Shown here: positions 1 to 8,287 of the stretch, one piece after another | How the letters are laid out: every line of letters starts with the position of its first letter | Position numbering within the stretch: position 1 is the stretch's first letter | Assembly (NCBI GenBank): GCA_013284265.1 | Contig: JABTBR010000001.1 | Coordinates: 1 to 64,000, forward strand | Direction of reading: 5' to 3' | Length of the DNA stretch: 64,000 bases | From: Oxalobacteraceae bacterium | GTDB taxonomy: Bacteria > Pseudomonadota > Gammaproteobacteria > Burkholderiales > Burkholderiaceae_D | Program-made: the position numbers and the translations under genes | Notes under the pieces: model-generated | What the model saw: the letters and a program-made list of their open reading frames with translations, nothing else | The model's database searches: none | What the model was told of the DNA's origin: nothing

Positions 1-37
1 CCCGCGGGGTCAGACCCCAGGGTTAGGCCGTGGGTTT
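1..37. repeat. Right end of a dispersed nested-palindrome repeat (copy 1, cut by window edge)
   Basis: The first bases contain GGGGTCAGACCCC followed by GGGTTAGGCCGTGGGTTT. They match the right-hand end of the copies at 38774-38840 and 56513-56614. The left part lies outside the window, so the whole structure cannot be judged. Confidence 0.7.
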
Positions 38-104
38 CAGGTCGAGGCCGGCGGCCCGCCAGCCAGGTATTTGCCTTGCGTTGGTGGCTGGCTGCATTTC
101 GGAC

Positions 105-875
105 TCAGGCGCGTTTTTTGCAGTACTGGGGATCGAGCGGACAGGCTTCGCAGTAGTCCTGTGGCGGCATCAGGTAAACCAGGCAGCATTGCCTGTGCAG
201 CGTGAGCGTGACAGGTTCGCCGTGGTCGTTCAGCGCCGCGCCGGGAAGCGGCGCGAAGCGCGGCCGGCTATACAGGGGATTGCGCTCGCCATTCGCGCCC
301 AGCGGGCTGTCGAGTAAAACCTGGCGGTCGTGCGCGGCCAGGCCAGGCTGCCCGATTGCGGATTCGAACGGCGCGATATGGCTCAGGATACTGTCGATGC
401 TGCGCGCGGCGTTCCCCCACAGGATCTTGGGCGCCACGCCGCTCAGGCGCGCCAGCGCCGCGAACAGCGGCGCCAGATGCTGGTACAGCAGGGTGTCATA
501 GCGCGCGCCGACGTTCGTGCTGTCGTGGGGCCGCCCCTGATCGGGCAGGTAGAAACGTCGCAATGCGCCGTTTTCGTCAAGCTCCAGCCAGACTTGATCA
601 TGGTGCAGCGCGAAGCGGTGGCGCAGCAAGGTCGCGGCCACCACCGCCGGCGCCAGCAGCGCGTCCAGGTAGTGCCGGCTCCAGGCCGAGGCGACCGGAC
701 GCAAGTCGCTGCTGCCGCAATGGCGCGCATACGCCTGTAGCGCTGCCGCCAGCAGGGCGGGGGCTGTCAGCAGCGTGGCCAGTGTCATGGCCTTGGGTGG
801 AGGCGGCGTGCAGCAAACGGCGGCGCCATACGGTTCCCATTCGCCGCGAAATACCGGCGTCAAGACGTCCATCAT
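105..875 (-). CDS. fhuF: FhuF-type ferric siderophore reductase
   Basis: This 256-residue protein ends with CC-x10-C-x2-C (CCLVYLMPPQDYCEAC, about residues 230-245), the [2Fe-2S] cysteine signature of the FhuF family. FhuF proteins reduce ferric siderophores in the cytoplasm to release iron. The body is otherwise poorly conserved, as usual for the family. GGGAG precedes the ATG at 875. It is divergent from a siderophore-type ABC exporter at 1110 and close to a TonB-dependent receptor at 2898, so the three probably form one iron-uptake locus. I could not find a convincing Fur box in the 234-bp divergent gap. The family call rests on the cysteine motif and context. Confidence 0.85.
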   Translation of the reverse strand: MMDVLTPVFRGEWEPYGAAVCCTPPPPKAMTLATLLTAPALLAAALQAYARHCGSSDLRPVASAWSRHYLDALLAPAVVAATLLRHRFALHHDQVWLELDENGALRRFYLPDQGRPHDSTNVGARYDTLLYQHLAPLFAALARLSGVAPKILWGNAARSIDSILSHIAPFESAIGQPGLAAHDRQVLLDSPLGANGERNPLYSRPRFAPLPGAALNDHGEPVTLTLHRQCCLVYLMPPQDYCEACPLDPQYCKKRA

Positions 876-1109
876 GGCGTGCTCCCGGTGCGGTCGGTCC
901 GGCGCCGGGCCGGAACAGGATAGAAAGTGAGTGGCATATCGGTATAGACGGCTGAGAGGGCCGGGAATTTAGTAAACATCCGGCCTGCCGGCGCGTCTTT
1001 GTAACAGGCGTGTCAAAGTCGACCTGCATTGCGCGGTGTCGAACCCGCCTCACTGCCAGCCAGCCCGCCGCGCGCCGCATTTCCCATTTTTTGCTTAACT
1101 GAGGTCTTC

Positions 1110-2747
1110 ATGCTGTCTTATCTGATCAAGCAATCCCGCCATTTGCTGGCGGCCGCCGCGCTGGCCAGTATCGTTTCCGGCGTCTGCAGCGTCCTGCTGC
1201 TGGTGCAGATTAACACGGCGCTGACGGCCGATTCCGGCGAACGCGCCGCGCTGGCCTGGATCTTTGCCGCCGTCGCGCTGGGCACGATGTTGGCGCGCAT
1301 GGCGGCGCAGGTGCTGTTTGAACGCTTGAGCCAGCACGCCCATGCCGAGCTGCGTAGCTACATTTCGGCGCGCGTCATCGCCACTGATTATCGCCGGCTG
1401 GAGGCGCTCGGTGGCGCGCGGGTGCAATCGGCGCTGTCCGAGCACAGCGCCCATGTGGCCGATTTCTTCGTCAGCGCTCCCTCCATCCTGATCAACGGCA
1501 TCGTGGTGCTGGGCTGTCTGAGCTATATGGCCTGGCTGTCGTGGCAGGTATTTTGCGCCGCCGTGCTGGTGATCGGTCTCGGTTCATTGGGCTACCACCT
1601 GGCGCATCTGCGCGCGATCGGCCATCTGGACCTGGCCGCGCGCGAGCAGGACAAGCTGTTCGACTATTTTCGTTCGCTGGTGGATGGCGCCAAGGAGCTG
1701 CGTCTGAACCGCGAAAAACGCGCCATGTTTTCGCAACAAGTGCTGGGCGAGTCGATTGAGGTGGTGCGGCGCGAGCGCACACTGGGCATGTCGATCTTCG
1801 TGGTCTCTGCGAGCTGGGGCAATTTCCTGATCTACGGTTTCATCGGGCTGGTGCTGTTCGTGCTGGTGGGCGAGGTGCCGGACCGCGCGCGCATCATGAC
1901 CGGCTTTGCCTTGGTGTTCCTGTACATGATCACGCCGCTGGAGAGCCTGCTGCTCAATCTCCCCCGCATCAATCTGGCCAAGGTGTCGGCGCGCCGCATC
2001 GAGGCGATCGCCCAGGACTTGCCGCTGGCGCCGGACGATACCGAAACGGCGGCACCGGCGCCGTTTCGCGGCCTGGCGCTGGAGGGGGTGCGCCATAGCT
2101 ATTACCACGAGGTGAGCGACGATATCTTCTCGCTGGGACCGGTGCGGCTCGACTTTGCGCCAAGCCAGATCACCTTTCTGGTGGGCGGCAACGGCAGCGG
2201 CAAGACCACGCTGGCCAAGCTGCTGGTGGGCCTGTACGTGCCGGAAGAGGGGGCCATCACGCTGAACGGCGAGACGGTCGACGATGCGGGGCGCGACCGC
2301 TACCGCCAGCGCTTCACGGCGATCTTCTCCGACTTCCACCTGTTCGACCGCCTGCTCGATGGCGCCAGCGCCGAGTTGGATGCGCGCGGCAACGCGCTGA
2401 TCGCCAAGCTGCATTTGCAGCACAAGGTTCAGGTGAAGAATGGCGCGTTCAGCACGCGCGCGCTGTCGCAGGGTCAGCGCAAGCGGTTGGCGCTGGTGGT
2501 GGCGTATCTGGAAGACCGTCCATTCCTGGTGTTCGACGAGTGGGCGGCCGATCAGGACCCGGTGTTCAAGGACGTGTTCTACCGCGAGGTGCTGCCTGAG
2601 CTGCGTGCCAAGGGCAAGACGGTGCTGGTGATTTCGCATGATGACCGCTATTTCCATCTGGCCGACCGGGTGGCGCGCATGGAGAATGGCCAACTGGTAT
2701 CGCTGGAAGCGATGCCCGCGCTGGAGCTGGACCGCGTGGCGGCGTAA
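1110..2747 (+). CDS. Cyclic-peptide/siderophore export ABC transporter (PvdE/SyrD type)
   Basis: This is a 545-residue fused ABC exporter: an N-terminal six-helix membrane domain (about 10-300) and a C-terminal ATPase (about 330-540). Walker A is GGNGSGKTT, the signature is LSQGQRKR and Walker B is FLVFDEW, with a late H-switch in VISHDD. The size and the LSQGQRKRLAL signature fit the cyclic peptide exporters that move siderophores or siderophore precursors across the inner membrane. The start at 1110 is chosen because GAGG lies just upstream and a membrane segment begins directly after it; an upstream in-frame extension from 1029 looks like leader sequence. It is divergent from fhuF, and the siderophore receptor follows. 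No siderophore synthetase is in the window, so the substrate is inferred. Confidence 0.87.
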   Translation: MLSYLIKQSRHLLAAAALASIVSGVCSVLLLVQINTALTADSGERAALAWIFAAVALGTMLARMAAQVLFERLSQHAHAELRSYISARVIATDYRRLEALGGARVQSALSEHSAHVADFFVSAPSILINGIVVLGCLSYMAWLSWQVFCAAVLVIGLGSLGYHLAHLRAIGHLDLAAREQDKLFDYFRSLVDGAKELRLNREKRAMFSQQVLGESIEVVRRERTLGMSIFVVSASWGNFLIYGFIGLVLFVLVGEVPDRARIMTGFALVFLYMITPLESLLLNLPRINLAKVSARRIEAIAQDLPLAPDDTETAAPAPFRGLALEGVRHSYYHEVSDDIFSLGPVRLDFAPSQITFLVGGNGSGKTTLAKLLVGLYVPEEGAITLNGETVDDAGRDRYRQRFTAIFSDFHLFDRLLDGASAELDARGNALIAKLHLQHKVQVKNGAFSTRALSQGQRKRLALVVAYLEDRPFLVFDEWAADQDPVFKDVFYREVLPELRAKGKTVLVISHDDRYFHLADRVARMENGQLVSLEAMPALELDRVAA

Positions 2748-2767
2748 GGATCGGAAGGCCGCGCCCA

Positions 2768-2796
2768 TTGCCGCCCGAGCCGGAGTGGGCTATGAT
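2768..2796 (+). promoter_or_regulatory. Predicted sigma70 promoter for the TonB-dependent receptor
   Basis: TTGCCG (2768-2773) and TATGAT (2791-2796) are separated by 17 bp and lie about 100 bp before the receptor start. The match was found by eye. No clear Fur operator overlaps it. Confidence 0.45.
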
Positions 2797-2897
2797 GCCG
2801 TTTTTGCAATTATCACACTGGCGCCCGTGGCGCCGCGCCATCAGTGCGCGCCGCGGCGGCGGACCGACCAGGTTCGCCGCGCGCTATCAAGGAATGA

Positions 2898-4964
2898 ATG
2901 AAACGAACTATCTGGATAGCGCCGGCAATGGCGCTGCTGTTGCCGGCGTATGTGCTGGCGCAAGGGCCAGCGGCTGGCAGCGATCAGGCCGCAGGGTTGG
3001 CAAGTACGGCAAGTACGGCAAATGCGGCAAACACGGCAAGCACGGCAAGCACGGCGGCCACGGCCAGCACTGCGCTTGCGGCGACAGGCGCGGCGGCATC
3101 CGAGGGCTTTAACGAAAGCGGCGGCGCGCGCCAGGTGCTCAAGTTCAGCGATCTGGGCGCGAGCATGGGCATGGCGGCGCCGTCCGACCATGGCGGCTTC
3201 GCCGTCAACCGCGACTTCCTGCGCGGCTTCCCCAACGAGAGCGCACTGCGCAACGGCTTCCGCGATTTCGGCTATCTGGGTCTGGAGAGCCAGTCCGCGC
3301 GCGAAGGCGTGGAAGTGTTCAAGGGACCGGCTTCTGCCCTGTACGGCAACGGCAAACCGGGCGGCGACCTGAATGTGCTGACGCGCCGGGCCGACGGCGT
3401 GCGCCGGCGCGATTTGCAGCTGTCGCTGTCGCGTCATGGTTTCCGCACGCTGGCGGCCGATCTGGGCACCGCCGCCAGCGATGATGTCGCATTGCGTCTG
3501 GGCCTGTCGGCTGAAGGCGGCGGCAGTCTGCGCCAGTATCACGACTTCGAAAGCTATGCGCTGGCGCCGTCCATGGCCTGGCGCCTGAGCGGCGACACCC
3601 GCATCACGCTGGAAGCGGACCTGATGCGGGTGCGCGAACAGATCGCGCCCGACCGTCTTCCGTATGGCCCGCTGCTGGCGTTCCCCGAACGCCGCACCAT
3701 GGGGCGGCCGGGCGACTGGCTGCATGAACAGGGCTCGACCTGGCGCCTGGCGCTGGAGCATAACTTCAGTCCCGACTGGCATCTGCGCCAGGCGCTGTTT
3801 GTCCAGCGCAGCCATATGCGTTCCGATACCACCGAGCCGGATGTGTACAGCGAAGCCGGTCCATTGAACGACGATGGCACGGCGCTGCACCGGGTAGGCC
3901 TGCGGCGCCTCGGCCAGACCCAGAGCGAGGTATCGCAGACCGAGCTGTATGGGCATTTCAGCTGGGCCGGTATGCAGCATCAGGTACTGGCCGGACTGGA
4001 GCTGGGACGCTTCCGCGAGCAGGGAGTGGAGAGCCGCGCGCCGCTGGCCGATCTGCTGCTGGCCGCGCCGACTTACGAGGCGCAGCCGGGTCCCTACACG
4101 CTGGAGTCGGACCAGCGCGGCCAGAGCCACACCGCCGTGCTGTATCTGCAGGACCGGGTACGCATCAATCCGCAGTGGCAGATGCTGCTTGGGCTGCGCG
4201 CCGAGCGGCTGCGCAGCAGCGGCGAAGACCGTTTGAATGCGATACCGGCCGAAGGGCGTGAGCGCCTGCTGTCGCCGCGCGCCGGCCTGGTGTACACGCC
4301 GGACCCGCGCTGGTCGTGGTTCGCCAGCCTGACCCAGTCGTCGCGTCCACAGCTGGGCGAAACCAGCGCCGATGGCCGCCTGCTGGCGCCCGAAGTAGGG
4401 CAGCAGCTGGAAGCCGGCATGCAATGGGGCCAGGCGGAGCAAGGCCTGCTTGGTACGCTGTCGGTGTACCAGCTGCGCCGCCGTGGCCTGGCCACGGTCG
4501 ATACCCGCGATCCGAATTTTTCGGTGGCGGGTGGTGAACGCCAGAGCCGTGGCGTGGAACTCGATCTGCGTGGCGAGCTGGCGCCTGGCCTGTCGATGGA
4601 CTTCAGCGTGGAAGCCTTGCGCGCCCGCGTGCTGAAGGACAGTGAAGTGGCACCCGGCACCACGCTGCCGGGCGTGTCGCCGTGGTTCGCCAGCGTGTGG
4701 CTGACCAAGGAACTCGACGCGCGCTGGACGCTGGGCTGGGGCGTGGTGGCGGAAGGACGGCGCCGCGCCGGCTGGCCGCCCAATGAGCTTGAGCTGCCGG
4801 CCTATGTGACCACCGATCTGTCGCTGGCCTATCGGGCCGACAAATGGCGTTTGCAGGCCAGCATGGGAAATGTGCTGGCACGCCGGGCCTTGCTGTCGGA
4901 CGGTTATGGCGTGTCGGTGGTGGCGCCGCGCAGTCTGACGCTGACGGCGTCGATGGGATTCTGA
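2898..4964 (+). CDS. TonB-dependent siderophore receptor with low-complexity N-terminus
   Basis: A 688-residue outer-membrane receptor starting with a signal peptide (about 1-21, cut after VLAQ). Residues about 35-65 are a Ser/Thr/Ala repeat encoded by 9-bp tandem units. The recognisable plug begins late, with VEVFKGPASALYGNGKPGG, a hallmark of siderophore receptors. The barrel runs to the end and closes with the typical terminal Phe (ASMGF). I could not see a TonB box or the usual DVPQS-type first half of the plug, so the plug looks shortened. AAGGA precedes the ATG. With fhuF and the exporter it forms a siderophore locus; the substrate is unknown. Confidence 0.85.
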   Translation: MKRTIWIAPAMALLLPAYVLAQGPAAGSDQAAGLASTASTANAANTASTASTAATASTALAATGAAASEGFNESGGARQVLKFSDLGASMGMAAPSDHGGFAVNRDFLRGFPNESALRNGFRDFGYLGLESQSAREGVEVFKGPASALYGNGKPGGDLNVLTRRADGVRRRDLQLSLSRHGFRTLAADLGTAASDDVALRLGLSAEGGGSLRQYHDFESYALAPSMAWRLSGDTRITLEADLMRVREQIAPDRLPYGPLLAFPERRTMGRPGDWLHEQGSTWRLALEHNFSPDWHLRQALFVQRSHMRSDTTEPDVYSEAGPLNDDGTALHRVGLRRLGQTQSEVSQTELYGHFSWAGMQHQVLAGLELGRFREQGVESRAPLADLLLAAPTYEAQPGPYTLESDQRGQSHTAVLYLQDRVRINPQWQMLLGLRAERLRSSGEDRLNAIPAEGRERLLSPRAGLVYTPDPRWSWFASLTQSSRPQLGETSADGRLLAPEVGQQLEAGMQWGQAEQGLLGTLSVYQLRRRGLATVDTRDPNFSVAGGERQSRGVELDLRGELAPGLSMDFSVEALRARVLKDSEVAPGTTLPGVSPWFASVWLTKELDARWTLGWGVVAEGRRRAGWPPNELELPAYVTTDLSLAYRADKWRLQASMGNVLARRALLSDGYGVSVVAPRSLTLTASMGF
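3002..3064 (+). repeat. In-frame 9-bp tandem repeat inside the receptor gene
   Basis: About seven units of AAGYACGGC stand head to tail and encode Ser/Asn-Thr-Ala triplets between the signal peptide and the plug. Because the unit is nine bases, slippage would change linker length without breaking the frame. Confidence 0.85.
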
Positions 4965-4991
4965 CGTCCGAAAAAAAGTCGGCGAGGGGTC

Positions 4992-5021
4992 TTGTCAACG
5001 GCATAAAATTTCGGCTAACAT
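4992..5021 (+). promoter_or_regulatory. Predicted alaC promoter
   Basis: TTGTCA (4992-4997) and TAACAT (5016-5021) are spaced by 18 bp, about 66 bp before the alaC start. Visual prediction only. Confidence 0.4.
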
Positions 5022-5087
5022 CGTTGCGGGCGCATCATCTTGCGTCCGCGTCGCTCGGACGGTTCCGGGCGCTTACGAGAAAAAACG

Positions 5088-6308
5088 ATGACTCAATCCC
5101 AAGCTCCGCGCAGCTTTTCGCGCATCAATCGCCTTCCCCCCTACGTTTTTAACATCACCGCCGAACTGAAGATGGCCGCCCGCCGCCGTGGCGAGGACAT
5201 CATCGATATGTCGATGGGTAATCCCGATGGCGCCACGCCTTCGCACATCGTCGACAAGCTGGTTGATACCGCGCGCCGTCCGGACACCCATGGCTACTCT
5301 GCCTCGAAGGGCATTCCGCGTCTGCGCCGCGCCATCACCAAGTGGTACAAGACCCGCTACGAGGTGGACTTCGATCCCGATTCGGAAGCGATCGTCACCA
5401 TCGGCTCCAAGGAGGGCCTGGCCCACCTGATGCTCGCCACGCTAGACCGCGGCGACACCGTGTTGGTGCCCAATCCCAGCTATCCGATTCACATCTGGGG
5501 CGCGGTGATCGCGGGCGCCGATATCCGTTCGGTGCGCATGGGACCAGGCGTGGACTTTTTCGAAGAACTGGAGCGGGCCATCCGCGAGAGCTTTCCGAAG
5601 CCGAAGATGATGGTGCTGGGCTTCCCCTCGAATCCGACCGCGCAGTGCGTGGAGCTGGAGTTCTTCGAGCGGGTAGTGGCGCTGGCGCGCCAGCACAATA
5701 TCCTGGTGGTGCACGACCTGGCCTATGCCGACCTGACCTTCGACGGCTACAAGGCGCCGTCCATCATGCAGGTGCCGGGCGCGCGCGATGTGGCGGTGGA
5801 GTTCTTCACCATGTCCAAGAGCTACAACATGGCGGGCTGGCGCATCGGCTTCATGGTTGGTAACAAGGAGCTGGTGGCGGCGCTGGCGCGCATCAAGAGC
5901 TATCACGACTACGGCAGCTTTACGCCGGTACAGGTGGCGGCGATCGCCGCGCTCGAAGGCGACCAGTCCTGTGTGAGCGAGATCGTGGCGCAGTACCAGA
6001 GCCGGCGCGATGTGCTGTACAAGGGCCTGACCGAAGCGGGTTGGCCGGTCGACAAGCCGAAGGCCTCGATGTATATCTGGGCGCGCATCCCGGAAGCCTG
6101 GCGCCATCTGGGGTCGCTGGAGTTTTCCAAGCTGCTGCTGGCGCATGCGAAAGTGTGCGTGTCGCCGGGCATCGGCTTCGGCGAGTACGGCGACGAGTAT
6201 GTGCGCTTTGCGCTGATCGAAAACGAGGCGCGCATCCGCCAGGGGCTGCGCGGCATCAAGGCCATGCTGAAAATGCCGGTACCGGTGCTGGCCGAGGAAG
6301 CCGCGTAG
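5088..6308 (+). CDS. alaC: Alanine transaminase AlaC (class I/II aminotransferase)
   Basis: A 406-residue PLP enzyme that matches Escherichia coli AlaC almost along its full length. Recognised blocks are [20 protein letters not shown] at the N-terminus, [43 protein letters not shown] and the PLP-lysine block [17 protein letters not shown]. AlaC makes alanine from pyruvate and glutamate in the cytosol. The start at 5088 follows AACG and aligns with the E. coli protein; an in-frame extension from 5040 is not conserved. It stands alone between unrelated genes. The family assignment is secure; activity on other 2-oxo acids is possible. Confidence 0.95.
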   Translation: MTQSQAPRSFSRINRLPPYVFNITAELKMAARRRGEDIIDMSMGNPDGATPSHIVDKLVDTARRPDTHGYSASKGIPRLRRAITKWYKTRYEVDFDPDSEAIVTIGSKEGLAHLMLATLDRGDTVLVPNPSYPIHIWGAVIAGADIRSVRMGPGVDFFEELERAIRESFPKPKMMVLGFPSNPTAQCVELEFFERVVALARQHNILVVHDLAYADLTFDGYKAPSIMQVPGARDVAVEFFTMSKSYNMAGWRIGFMVGNKELVAALARIKSYHDYGSFTPVQVAAIAALEGDQSCVSEIVAQYQSRRDVLYKGLTEAGWPVDKPKASMYIWARIPEAWRHLGSLEFSKLLLAHAKVCVSPGIGFGEYGDEYVRFALIENEARIRQGLRGIKAMLKMPVPVLAEEAA

Positions 6309-6429
6309 TTTGCACATCAATTTGCGGTTTTCTTAACGCGCATCAAAGACAGCGCGCACACCGCAGCAAGCGGTGCCTGTCTTTGCTAAGGTGGACGCTT
6401 CACCAGTCGCTGGCTGCGGAGCGTCCATC

Positions 6430-6933
6430 ATGCGCCTACCCCTGAATATCAGTATCGAACGTTTGCTGGAATCGGTCCGGCGCCTGGAGCATACGCTGGG
6501 GGCGGCGGGCTTGCCGCGCTGGATGGCGCGTTTGCCGCTGGGACTGATTGCCTGGCATTACTGCGCCATGCTTGATGAAAAGATCGCGCGTATCAGCCGC
6601 ATCGGTGCGCGCATGCAGGGCTGGGAGCGCACGCTGAAGGAATTCATGCGCAGCGATGAATCCAAAACCGAGTTCATCGATGTGGACCAGCGCATGCAAC
6701 GTGATCTGGAAGCCACCCGCCTGGGGCTGTGGGAGTTGCGCACCGTTGGGCTGGATGTGGCGCGCTGCTTCGAAGGGCTCGATTACGGCGCGGCCCGGCT
6801 GCGCGCGCGCCAGACCCGGTTTGTGATTGCGCTGGAAGAGGTCTGTGCGATCGCAGCGGCGCTGCAACTGATGGTCAGTGCGCATGACCAGTCCGCATTA
6901 CATTTGCTGCGGCAGCAGGCCGCCTCAGGCTGA
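6430..6933 (+). CDS. Hypothetical protein, mostly helical
   Basis: A 167-residue protein I do not recognise. It has no signal peptide or clear membrane span and is predicted helical, with alternating charged and hydrophobic stretches (for example RLLESVRRLEH and KIARISRIGARM). The start at 6430 is chosen as an ATG directly before a natural amphipathic N-terminus; an upstream in-frame start at 6373 would add a proline/glycine-poor leader and cannot be excluded. It lies between alaC and a 265-bp gap with an operator-like dyad. Function unknown. Confidence 0.6.
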   Translation: MRLPLNISIERLLESVRRLEHTLGAAGLPRWMARLPLGLIAWHYCAMLDEKIARISRIGARMQGWERTLKEFMRSDESKTEFIDVDQRMQRDLEATRLGLWELRTVGLDVARCFEGLDYGAARLRARQTRFVIALEEVCAIAAALQLMVSAHDQSALHLLRQQAASG

Positions 6934-7073
6934 ACTACTGCTGTGCTCAGCACTTCAGAAACCTTCCCCAGCAATTTTCCCCTTTGCCTGTGCATGCACC
7001 GGACGCAGACAGCGTCGCGGCTGCCGCGGCTGCGCGATTTTCTGCGAGAACAGTGCGTGCTGCGGGGCGAGTG

Positions 7074-7089
7074 TGTGCGCTAGCGTACC
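7074..7089. promoter_or_regulatory. Orphan copy of the TGTGCG-N4-CGCACA dyad
   Basis: TGTGCGCTAGCGTACC closely resembles the dyads placed before envelope genes elsewhere in the window. Unlike those, it lies between two genes that both end toward it, and no good -10 starts 22 nt away on the plus strand (TGTTCT on the minus strand is poor). It might serve an unannotated short RNA. Confidence 0.5.
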
Positions 7090-7105
7090 TATGCGGAGAA
7101 AAATC

Positions 7106-7128
7106 CGCTGGCAGGCGTTGTGCCAGCG
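7106..7128. other. Short hairpin in the 6934-7198 gap
   Basis: CGCTGGCA (7106-7113) and TGCCAGCG (7121-7128) form a perfect 8-bp stem 17 bp after the orphan dyad. No T-run follows, so a terminator role is doubtful. The rest of the gap holds nothing I recognise. Confidence 0.4.
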
Positions 7129-7198
7129 CAATTTACCCTTAGTATGAAGCAAGCCGTAATGGTAGCGCTGTACGCCAAAGCGCCGCAGGGCACAGCCA

Positions 7199-7426
7199 TT
7201 AATGTTGTGCTTTGGACAGGATCAGCAGCCAGCGGCGCATCAGCAGTACTTCGACATGGCCAGCTTCGATGCCGGTGTCGCACTCGATGACCGGATTGAC
7301 GGCGTAGAAACGTTTGCGGAAATCGCGGCAGACGAGCATTTCGCGTTTACCCATGCGTACCAGGAAGGACGTAGGGGCATATTCCAGGCCGAAACGGGAA
7401 CCGAAACCGCTATTTAATGTTGTCAT
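7199..7426 (-). CDS. Small hypothetical protein (75 aa)
   Basis: The protein of 75 residues is not recognised. It is basic, has no signal peptide, and contains FLVRMGKREMLVCRDFRKRF and a C-terminal hydrophobic stretch (VEVLLMRRWLLIL). AAAAGGAAA stands at good spacing before the ATG at 7426, which decides this start. It is divergent from the PAP2 gene; between them lies TGTACGTATGCACA (7483-7496), a shorter variant of the dyad found elsewhere. Function unknown; coding status is supported mainly by the ribosome-binding site. Confidence 0.55.
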   Translation of the reverse strand: MTTLNSGFGSRFGLEYAPTSFLVRMGKREMLVCRDFRKRFYAVNPVIECDTGIEAGHVEVLLMRRWLLILSKAQH

Positions 7427-7565
7427 GACGTTTTCCTTTTGGGAGTTGCGTTGAACGAGAGAGTCCAGAATAGCATAAGTACTGTACGTATGCACAGGTA
7501 CTGGATAAATAAGCAGGTGTTTTCGTATTGTGTGGTTTTTCCACCAACAGGCAAAAAGGTGTGCG

Positions 7566-8276
7566 ATGGAGTGGAGTAAAGCAAGGCTGCTGCGGTTTGT
7601 GGAGGCGCGGCTGTCGCCCAGCGAAGAGTTGGGCCTGCACCTGACCGTCGGGCTGGCGCTGCTGGTGCTGGCCGCCTATGCCTTCCACGCCATCGCCGTC
7701 AGCGTGATGGGCCAGGCCGGTATCGTGCAGCTTGATTTACAGGTGGCGCAGTGGTTCCATGTGCATGCTTTCGAGCCCTTGACCACGGCGGTGCTGGCGC
7801 TGACCCATTTGCACAGCGTGGCAGGTGTGGCCTGCCTGTCTGCCTTGCTGGGCCTATATTTTTGGCGCCGCGGGGAAGCCTACTGGCTGCTGGCGCTGGC
7901 GCTCTCGGTCAGTGGCGGCATGGTCATCAATGTGCTGCTAAAGTATGGATTCCAGCGTAGCCGCCCGGTGTTCGAGGAACCGCTGCTGACGCTGGCGACC
8001 TACAGCTTCCCCAGCGGCCATACGGCCGGCGCCGCCACGCTGTATGGCGTGCTGGCCTGTTATCTGGTGCGCACCTTGCGCGGCTGGCCGGCGCAGGCGC
8101 TGGCCGCCGCGGCGGCCCTGCTGATGGTGCTGCTGGTGGCGACGAGCAGGCTGTACCTGGGCGCGCATTATCTGAGCGATGTGCTGGCGGCGCTGGCGGA
8201 AAGCTGCGCCTGGTTGTCCATCTGCGTGACGGCCAGTGCCACGCTGCGGCGCCGCGCGGCTCGCCTGCAAGGCTAA
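7566..8276 (+). CDS. PAP2-family membrane phosphatase
   Basis: A 236-residue integral membrane protein with about six hydrophobic segments and the three PAP2 motifs in order: KYGFQRSRP, PSGH and SRLYLGAHYLSD. Family members remove phosphate from lipid phosphates such as phosphatidic acid, phosphatidylglycerol phosphate or undecaprenyl pyrophosphate at the outer face of the inner membrane. The gene is followed after 11 bp by a diacylglycerol-kinase family gene and then directly by a metallophosphoesterase, so the three are very likely one operon acting on phospholipid head groups. The start at 7566 lies behind AAAAGGTGTGCG; the exact lipid substrate cannot be read from sequence. Confidence 0.88.
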   Translation: MEWSKARLLRFVEARLSPSEELGLHLTVGLALLVLAAYAFHAIAVSVMGQAGIVQLDLQVAQWFHVHAFEPLTTAVLALTHLHSVAGVACLSALLGLYFWRRGEAYWLLALALSVSGGMVINVLLKYGFQRSRPVFEEPLLTLATYSFPSGHTAGAATLYGVLACYLVRTLRGWPAQALAAAAALLMVLLVATSRLYLGAHYLSDVLAALAESCAWLSICVTASATLRRRAARLQG

Positions 8277-8287
8277 AGGAGAAGCAT

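Noticed and set aside
876..1109. Fur box in the fhuF/exporter divergent region
   Set aside because: I looked for GATAATGATAATCATTATC-like sequence and found nothing convincing, although iron control is expected.
3002..3064. Tandem repeat as a CRISPR-like array
   Set aside because: Units are 9 bp without spacers and lie in frame inside a coding region.
2841..4442. Long open frame on the minus strand opposite the receptor gene
   Set aside because: It is full of Arg/Gln/His/Ala-rich sequence typical of the reverse of a GC-rich gene and has no known domain. The plus-strand receptor explains the region.
7483..7496. TGTACGTATGCACA between the 75-aa gene and the PAP2 gene as another regulon site
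   Set aside because: The arms are similar but the centre is two bases shorter and no -10 lies at the 22-nt distance in either direction. I left it as a variant.
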